Positions 56,621 through 64,000 of a stretch of 64,000 nt of DNA are shown here, piece by piece. Position 1 is the first letter of the stretch. Each line of letters begins with the position of its first letter. The DNA is from Amphiura filiformis (taxonomy: Eukaryota > Echinodermata > Ophiuroidea > Amphilepidida > Amphiuridae), in assembly GCF_039555335.1 (NCBI RefSeq), contig NC_092628.1, positions 59,817,547 to 59,881,546 of the forward strand, in the 5' to 3' direction. The position numbers and the translations under genes are program-made. The notes below the pieces were generated by a model. It was given only the letters and a program-made list of their open reading frames with translations, made no database searches and was not told where the DNA came from.

Positions 56621-58790
56621 TTTTATGCCTCCACCGCGAGGCATACTGTTTTTGCAATTTCCGTGCTTCCATGCTTCCGTCCGTCCGTCCGGATGCTGTA
56701 TCTCGGGCATGGATGGGAGGATTGACTTCAGATTTTCAGGATAGGTGGGTCATGGTCAAAAACTCTGGATACTTTTTTTGGGTGGGGTTCAAGGTCATAT
56801 ACTGAGGTCAAAGGTCATTTGAGGTCAAACAAGGTAAACTTGTAAATGGCCATGCGTTTTGAATTGGGCCAGTAAATAGGTGGAGATGTTACATGCGCGC
56901 GACATTTTAGGGTTCATCTTTTTAATTTTCTCAGTTAATATGCAGCCTATGTAGTTAAATTTGGTGTCAAATTAAAGCTTGTGATGAGACCAATACAGTA
57001 AACCTTAAAAAAGTTGTAAGAAGTTATTAACATTTGAATAATTTGCATCTAATTAGCATAATGTGCGGGGTGGAGGAGGATCAGGAGGAGGAGGATCAGG
57101 AGGAGCAAATTTAATAAAAGTGACCCCAGGGGTCATATGATGCAAGAGGTCCATTTCTTTTTTCACATTTTTATAATTCACTTTAAACTGCATACTATAA
57201 GACCATACAATCATATTCCAGGTAATTTAGTTTGCTTTGAGAAGCAATTTTGCATATTTTATTTTCCGTTCGGGTTACACATTGAAGTCAATGGGAAAAT
57301 ATGCCTTGAAAGAGGCTGGCGCAAAATCATTTTAATTTTATTGAACCCTATGATGTTATATATGTATTTAAAGCTCTGACTGAGAGGAATTCAAGTATGG
57401 AACTTTTTAAATATGGGGTGAAGCTAACCTTTTTTTAATTTGTCAAATTTTACATTTTTTCCCTAAAATATTCGGTATTTTCAGTTTCATAGCTCCTTAG
57501 TGTTACACCCTGTGTCATTTTAATGTGCATTTTTGGATTCCTTGGTTCATTTGCAGCCAGAAAATGTATACTTTTATATATGTTGGGTGTAGTATGTGGA
57601 AGATATTCATATCCAAACAAAAAAACATGCAATTTTCATCTCGCGAAAACATGTAACGCATTACCGGCCCAACTCAAAACACATGGCCAAATTTGGTCTC
57701 ATATGAACAGTTCAAATCCTATTGCAACCAAACTCATATATTGACAGTGATTAAAGGTCATATACAGAGGTCAAAGGTCATTTGAGGTCAACGTGTAAAA
57801 TACCATTATTTTGAGACTTTTGGTTAAAATTTGGTCTCATATGAACAGTTTAAATCCTAATGCAACCAATCTTGGGTCATAGCTGCACTATGGAAACCCT
57901 CATTTATTTATCGGGGGACCTTTTTTATAATTTGTTTGATAATTTGACCATTTTCCTTATTTACCTCTTTTCTCGGAGGCTAGGGGTCGCACGTTCCTCA
58001 AACTTGGTGGGTGGGTGCATCTTGACGACAGGCAGAACAAGTTTGTACTGGTTAGTGGGTCAAGGTCACCTGAGGTCATCTGAGGTCAAATTAGCAAAAA
58101 CTGTCGTATGGGCATGAAACTTGGTAGGTACAGTCAACATTTAGAGCCAAATTTTTGAAAGGTCATTTTGGGGTCATCTGAGGTCAAATTAGTAAAAACT
58201 GTCATGTAGACATGAAACTTGGTGGGTACAGTCAACATTTAGAGCCAAATTTTTGGAAGGTCATTTTGGGGTCAACCAGGGTCATCCAGGGGTCATCTAA
58301 GGTCAAATTAGTACAAACTGTTGTATCGGCATGAAACGTGGTGGGTACAGTCTACATTTAGAGTCAAATTTTTAGAAAGTCATTTCGGGGTCATCTAAGG
58401 TCACCCAGGGGTTATCTGAGGTCTAATTACTAAAAACTGTCGTATGGGTATGACACTTGGTGGTTACGGTCAACATTTAAAGTCAAATTTTTGGAAGGTC
58501 ATTGCAGGGTCATCTGAGGTCACCCATGGGTCATCTGAGGTCAAATTACTAAAAACTGTCACATGGGCATGAAACTTGGTGGGTACAGTCATCTGAGGTC
58601 ACTCAGGGGTCATCTGAGGTCAAATGACTAAAAACTGTCGTATGGGCATGAACCTTGATACATGAAGGTACAGTCAACATTTTTGGAAGGTCATTTCGGG
58701 GTCACTAGGGGTCAAATTAGTAAAAACTCTTGGATGGGCATGAGACTTGGTGGGTGCAGTCATCATCAGCCAGGTAATTGTCCCCAGCCG
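56621..58790. mobile_element. Hairpin-ended element with GGTCA arrays (candidate Helentron-like H3)
   Basis: The left end has the hairpin ATGCCTCcaccgcGAGGCAT (56625-56644), then a CCGT microsatellite (56679-56693). Then come scattered GGTCA words and two perfect AGGTCA-A-AGGTCA direct repeats (56805-56817 and 57768-57780), and finally the tandem array at 57986-58770. The layout mirrors H1. The right end was not found; boundaries are inferred and the stretch may be more than one element. Confidence 0.45.
57986..58770 (+). repeat. Tandem array, about 110-120-bp unit, six or more copies
   Basis: Each unit has gaaacttggtgggtacagtc, aacatttagagccaaatttt, ggaaggtcatttcggggtca and catctgaggtcaaattacta. 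Units differ by indels, mostly within the gtca-rich part. Confidence 0.9.
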
Positions 58791-58929
58791 AGACCCATCA
58801 AAATTTAGGGGTCAAAGGTTAAATTTCAATATTGGTCCAATCAAGCTCAAATTGAACAGGAAAATCGCCATGGGTTGTTGCAGGTTCATTTACTTCTACC
58901 AAAAGCAATTGTAAAAGCAGGCGGTGGCG

Positions 58930-59990
58930 AAAGCAGGCGAGACTCGTGGTTCGAGAACCGCCTTGTGGTTCATCACAATTCATTTTAGTTCATCCTAGTT
59001 CATTTTGGCCCCGATTTTGGCTCATAATGAACCCGGATGAACATAAATGAACTGGGCTATTGAACCATGAACCAAGGTGGACTGGGATGAACCAAACTAA
59101 ACATGTTCATCGCAATCGCAATTCATCTTGGTTCATCCTGGTTCATCTTAATTGCTTTCAGTTCATCCCAATTCATTTGGTTTATCATATTTATTTCAAG
59201 GTATCCCAGTTGGTTTTTCTAGTTCATCCCAGTTCATTTTAGTTTTCGTAGTCCATCCTGGTCCATCCAGGATTAACCGTAAGCTGAACTGGGATGAACC
59301 AAAATAAACTAGTTTGGTTCATCCAAGTTCATTTTGGTTCCTACCAGGTCAGATTGGTGCATCTCATTAATTTGGGTTCATCCCGCTCATTTAGGCTCAT
59401 CCTTTCAGTTCATATTGATCTGGAATGAATACAAATGAACTGTGATGAATTGTGTTATTGAACTATAATGAACTGAGGTGAACTGGGCATGGATGAACCA
59501 AAATGAATTCAGATAAACCAGGATTAAACAAAATGAAGCAGGATGAACCACAATGAACTGGGATGGACTGCCAGATGAACCAAAATGAACTAAGATGAAC
59601 TAGTTCATCCTAATTCATCTCGGTTCAGTTTGGTTCATATCAATTTGTTTCAGTTCATCGATCCTGATTCATTTGGTTTATGATGGTTCATTTCAAGGTA
59701 TCCCAGTTCAATTTGTTTTTCCTAGTTCATCTCAGCCCATCCAAGTTAACTTTGGATCATCCCCAGGGCTCTCCCCAGTTCATTTTGGCTCATTCCATCA
59801 GTTCATAATGAAATGAGATGAACCAGGATGAACAGAGATGAAATGGGTTATTGAACCATGAGTTCACTTTGGTTCATATTAGTTCAGTTTGATTCATCCC
59901 GTTTCATTGTAGTTCATGCCATCAGTTCATCATGAACTGGAACGAACAGAAAGAAATGAACCGGGATGAGCGAGTTATTGGCTTGATGTT
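58930..59990. repeat. Alternating-orientation cluster of ggttcatcc / ggatgaacc
   Basis: About 1 kb in which 10-12-base words (gttcatcctggttcatttt and the complement aaaatgaaccaggatgaac) form blocks that flip strand roughly every 50-200 bp: forward at about 58969-59015, reverse 59025-59095, forward 59105-59270, reverse 59283-59312, forward 59318-59425, reverse 59430-59605, forward 59606-59815, and so on to about 59975. It would fold extensively. No ends or target duplication identified. Confidence 0.85.
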
Positions 59991-59999
59991 GAGCTAATT

Positions 60000-60525
60000 C
60001 TACCTGATCAAAAAAGTAAATTGTGGATCAAGCCACTATTTTTATAACATAAATGTATCTGAAAGAGTCAATTTCATTTGTTCAGTTTTTTTTAATTTAA
60101 TGTTGCAAACACCTCCTGTTTTACACAATCAGTTCAATTCTTGAAACATCGTTTTGTTTTTTATTGTTCATTTCAGGTTCACCTTGTCTACTTCAACATT
60201 TAAATACAACTTTGAAATCATCAGTATCATCCTGGACTCCCTGAGTGCTGGTATAATGTATCTTGCACCAAACATTTAACAACAATGAACTTATAGCAAT
60301 GACACTATGACCGTCTGCAGGAGCAATATATGTTTTTATCATATTTTCTATGTCAACTATTTCACCCACTGTGCACACTGCTCTGAACTTCAACACTTGC
60401 AGTGCACATTTTGTTGATCACACTTTAGCTCCATATTTGTTGGGTTGGCGTTTTCAAAACAATGAAGTTATTGGACCAGATGACTTTCACTGCATCCATG
60501 CATCCAGTTAATTAGGGACCATTCA
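60000..60525. other. No gene seen
   Basis: An acceptor-like tcatttcag lies at about 60168-60176 but the sequence after it has stops in every frame within about 40 codons. Confidence 0.35.
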
Positions 60526-60529
60526 CAAA

Positions 60530-60767
60530 CACTTGTTAGGGGGGGCCTGATGCAAAAAAGTTTCATCACAAAAAATTTTCAGGCCCCCCCTTTCAGATCT
60601 CCGAAATTTCAGCCCCCCCCCCTTTTTTGACATGAAAATTATCGGTCAACCCCCCATAGAAATGCAATTTTCCCAGGAAAATTTGTGGTAATTTTTTCAG
60701 GCCCCCCCCTAGGAGAGTCAAAACTTTTAAGGCCTCCTTTTTGCATCAGCCCCCCCCCCTAACAAGT
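60530..60767. mobile_element. TIR element with C/G-run arms
   Basis: CACTTGTTAGGGGGGGCCTG at the left; the right end is its near complement (cccctaacaagtg). Next inside are atgcaaaaa and tttttgcat. Internal cccccccc runs recur four times with caggcccccc phrases. Confidence 0.75.
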
Positions 60768-60888
60768 GTTAGATGTTGAAATTTGTTGACAACACAACAG
60801 AAACCACTGTAATGACTGTATGCATATGATGTTTTTTTGTGTGATCTATATTTTTTGCTTCATGTGTTGCTGGGCATTGTTCCCTGCA

Positions 60889-61082
60889 TTCTTAAAATTA
60901 TCCAGTCAAAATGTGACTAGAATTAGAACAAGATCTCACAGGATTTTCTAGTCAAATTTGACTCAACTCTGATCACATTGACCAGGTTTTGTGTCAAATT
61001 TGACTAGAAAATCCTAAGACTATTCTGTGACATCTTATTATACTTGATTCTAGTCAAATTTTACAAAATCTTTTTAGAGTGT
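60889..61082. mobile_element. TIR element built of tctagtcaaatttgac words
   Basis: The interior contains tctagtcaaatttgactc and tcaaatttgactagaaaatc, plus outer ccagtcaaaatgtgactaga and attctagtcaaattttac. Outer tips cattcttaaaa and ttttagagtg are only loosely inverted. Confidence 0.55.
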
Positions 61083-61393
61083 GGTCTGATCTGGCAGTCA
61101 AACACAGTGGCGGCACCAGGGGGGGGTATAGTGAATTTCAGTATATCTTTGAAAATCAGTGACATCAACATGGTGTTTCATACATGCAAGTAGACAATGT
61201 ATTTAATGTGTGTGGGGGTGGGTGTATGACTGGGTTTTGAGCCAAAGACTCTCATTGTGAAGCCGAGTCACCGGCAATATAGCTTTGAAGTTCAGCATGT
61301 TTTGCGTTTATAGCTCATCGTCACTTGGTGTGTGACACACTTTTACGCGTGCCATCCATCAATGTGCTGTAATGTACACACGTAAAAACCACA

Positions 61394-61945
61394 CTAAGGA
61401 ATTGCATTCTGAATAGGAAGAATGGCTTTCTGGTGTCAAATAATAGATTTTTTGAAATTTATGATATATTCAAATGTTACAGCAAATTCTTAAAAATGTA
61501 TATTTTTCATATTAACAATCCTCGAAGTAAAATTTAAATCTAATGCTATTAATACCAGTAAAGTGTATGTAGCTGGGAGGAAAAGCTGGTTATCATTTAA
61601 AGATTTTGACTTTTAGTATTAAAGATGCATTTTTTCCAAAAAAGATAAGCGACTATCTTCAATACGAAAGGTCAACATTTTGAAATGAGCGTTGGCTTTT
61701 CCTCCCAGCTACATACACTTAAAGTGCATATCAGTAGATTTATACATTTTACTTTGAGGACTGTTATATGAAAAATAAAAAAATATAATTTTTTTAATAA
61801 ATTGCCAAAATGTGTTTTATATCGCCAATTTAAAAAAAATCAAAATTACTTGATATCAGGACATTTCTTATCAGAATGTAATTTGATATGTCCAATGTGC
61901 ACGCATGTCCCACAAAAATACTGTGCAAAAATTTAGCATTTTTCA
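61394..61945. mobile_element. TTAA-type foldback element K, copy C, tips lost
   Basis: Both arms are present around a centre at about 61650: gcattctgaataggaagaat / attcttat...cagaatg; gtgtatgtagctgggaggaa / ttcctcccagctacatacac; caacattttgaaatgagcgt. No inserted units, so it shows the uninterrupted structure of copy A. Confidence 0.75.
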
Positions 61946-62010
61946 ACCATTTTTAGTGAACATTGCTCAAAGTTGTTCAAGATAAAAAAAATTAAAAAAA
62001 GGGCAAATAG

Positions 62011-62183
62011 TTAATTCTCGATCATGAGAGGATGTACATTCTGTGTCAGCGTACTTTTCATTGAATAACACGATCGAGCGACCTACATCCCAGAACCTTG
62101 ACCTTGCCTACCAACAACAGTGTGATTGGTCAATGCAAATACCTGTTGCAAATACCAAGTTAGCTCTCATGATCGAGAATTAA
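62011..62183. mobile_element. Short TIR element
   Basis: TTAATTCTCGATCATGAGAG and its complement (ctctcatgatcgagaattaa) at the two ends, 173 bp overall. The interior has cgatcgag and gaccttgcc words but is not palindromic throughout. Confidence 0.75.
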
Positions 62184-62189
62184 ATATTT

Positions 62190-63185
62190 TGTCTATACAT
62201 AATTTTTGGTTAAAAATAATAATAAAAAAAGTATTCCTCTTATTTGAAGGATTTGAAACTATGATATTTTGACCTGTACAACGTACCGAAAGCAAAATGG
62301 AAAGCAATGGTCAATTTTTTGAGCCTACAGGATAAACAACAGAAAAGACTCAAATTGTTTTTCATGTAAAAAATAAATGCAAATAGTTTACACTGATCCA
62401 ACATGCATCGTAACCTAGGAAATATCTGCAATCTGGGAATTTTTTAGTTCTTGTCCCCTGTAGGCCTTAGAATGTGACCTTGGCCTTTTTGCTCATAACT
62501 TCAGAATGGCAGGGGCCTACGTCACATGTAAGTCAAACTCTACCTGTTTTAATCCTTGGGATGAGAGGAATTCTTTCGTATGTTTTCAAACCAATTTTGA
62601 ACAACTTTGAAATTTGACCCTTGTGTAGAACAGGATTTTGTTACCTACGTTGCCTATTATTCAAGGCATATATGTAATGAGGTAGCTTTAGCGAGGGGGT
62701 GGGGTACAGGATAACGCTTGGGTCATCTGGCGGTATTGTAATATGATGTGCGTGTAATATTGGTCCTGAGAATGGTCTCCTTGATGTCTATGGTCTACTC
62801 TTAGTACACCGCTAAAATGGCATAAAATGTATACGCCACTGGGTTGCACCTGGTTATGCACAATCACATTGCAATGGTAATTTTAGTCCTGCAAAAAATC
62901 AGCCGCAGTCAGTGGCGTAACTGCGGGGGGGGGGGACCTTTTTGGGCCGCTATATCGATCGAGCAACTTTTAGTCTAGATCAATATTTGCAGGCATCATA
63001 TCGAAACATTTAAATCAGTATGAAAATGATGTGCACGCCATATGTAAAAAGGTTTTGAAAACCTTGTGCATCAAAATATTGCAGAAACTCCTCGCACATT
63101 TCAAGTGCGGCCTGTGGGCACTAAGTTGTTATTTAATGTTGTATGATGTATTCATTGTAATTGTGTAATTGTAAACACACTACTG
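62190..63185. other. No gene seen; one hAT-like tip
   Basis: cagtggcgtaactgcggggg at about 62911 is an isolated CAGTGGCG-type tip. tacgccactg at about 62833 is the opposite tip in the wrong order, so they do not form one element. Confidence 0.4.
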
Positions 63186-63189
63186 CATC

Positions 63190-63654
63190 AGGGGCTGTGC
63201 AATAATTATGTGTACCCCGGGGTAGTGAATTCTCAAAATGGTCTGCCAACCAAAAATTGCTTTCCCCCCTTTGACGTGACAAAAAACGTATGCCCCTCCC
63301 TGAAGTTTGACATGCATTCCAAAAATCTTTGGTTCCTCCTTTTACACATGCAAGATTTGGGGGAACCCAAATTTAAAACCTTAAAATTGTTATAATAATA
63401 CGAGCGCAGCTGGCACAAAATTTTGCATATTTTAATGTGTTCGTAATATTTTCCTACACCTTGTTTGGGCGTCATATAGAAACGGTGCCAAAAACGTCTG
63501 TGCCAAAAATCGCTTGCTCCCCCCACCCTTTCGACCTGCAAAAATTGCTTGACCCCCACCCTTTTCAACCTGCCAAAAAATGCTCCCCTCCCCCAAAACA
63601 TTTTACCCCCATAATTCACCACCTCGGGATACACATAATTATTGCATCACCCCT
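63190..63654. mobile_element. TIR element, about 465 bp
   Basis: AGGGGCTGTGCAATAATTAT at the left; the right end complement reads AGGGGTGATGCAATAATTAT. Both continue into gtgtaccccg / gtgtatcccg and gtgaatt. The interior repeats ccaaaaattgcttg with C runs. The minus-strand frame of 133 codons is a shadow. Confidence 0.8.
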
Positions 63655-64000
63655 CAGCCCGGGCCCTCAGCACTGTCATCCCCTGAAATGATGATGATCG
63701 GCCTGTCGAATTCAACAACTGCCATAATGTCGAACTCGTGTCGTACTTTACCCCCGACTTTACCCTTCGATTTCGGTTAATAAATGTACGTTATGGACAT
63801 GACAAATCGTATAAAAATAAGTCCATTTCCTCATAATTCATTATAGTTGCAATTTTGACAGTATTAGCTTGCCCACATCATAAAAATGCCTATTAAAAGT
63901 TGAAAACTTGACATTTATAATAGACCCATCGCGCGAATCTCGACGTCTTTGCTATAAACGATCTTTTACTAAAAGTTTGAGCTGTATGACCGACTCGGGT
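63655..64000. other. No gene seen
   Basis: Window edge; no recognisable feature. Confidence 0.4.

Noticed and set aside
63233-63634. A 133-codon minus-strand frame
   Set aside because: It lies wholly inside a TIR element and reads repeated C-run words.

Overview
This is a window of AT-rich nuclear DNA from an animal. There are no bacterial operons. The one clear gene is split by GT-AG introns, and almost everything else is transposon-derived repeat. The style of the repeats (foldback elements with minisatellite arms, many short inverted-repeat elements with TTAA, TA, TWA or 8-bp target duplications, tRNA-derived SINEs, frequent 'aggccta' words) suggests a marine invertebrate deuterostome, most likely an echinoderm or hemichordate. 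That placement is inference, not proof.

The one confident host gene is UBE2S, on the minus strand at 12692-17233. It encodes the K11-chain-elongating ubiquitin-conjugating E2 that works with the anaphase-promoting complex. Three coding exons are readable and intact, with good splice sites, the catalytic-cysteine block, a lysine-rich tail and a terminal Leu-Lys-Arg-Leu. The initiator lies in a further upstream exon; a candidate ATG next to a GT donor is at 17339-17341. The introns carry a hAT-like MITE, a TTAA MITE and a 30-bp perfect palindrome. A second, much weaker gene hint is a possible first coding exon with a donor at 52862-52954 (+). A decayed non-LTR retrotransposon 3' end lies at 143-679.

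Layout: 1-700 LINE fragment; 1031-4750 two adjacent foldback elements, the second built of about 20-bp repeats and resembling sea-urchin TU elements; 4790-12100 repeats including a Harbinger-like composite, a SINE and a Tc1/pogo-like MITE; 12690-17350 UBE2S; 17335-22250 repeats nested in repeats; 23140-24960 a TTAA foldback invaded by a tandemly triplicated tRNA-Ala-like unit; 25780-28740 two higher-order minisatellites; 30235-32800 several TIR elements; 33950-34720 a long TTTC array; 35400-36454 a duplicated segment and a long-armed TIR element; 38694-39406 and 20189-21106 two copies of a Helentron-like element with central 120-bp arrays; 40448-45345 a 4.9-kb inverted repeat; 46737-51475 hAT, Harbinger and TTAA MITEs, some nested; 52436-52805 and 58930-59990 clusters of a short word and its reverse complement in alternating orientation; 56621-58790 a hairpin-ended element with GGTCA-rich arrays; 60530-63654 four more TIR elements.

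The most interesting theme is a set of short elements whose interiors are crowded with permuted copies of their own subterminal word on both strands. Alongside them are hairpin-ended, tandem-array-carrying elements that look like non-autonomous Helentrons and spread nuclear-receptor-like half-sites. All family names for repeats are structural inferences from TIR and target-duplication features; no database search was possible.
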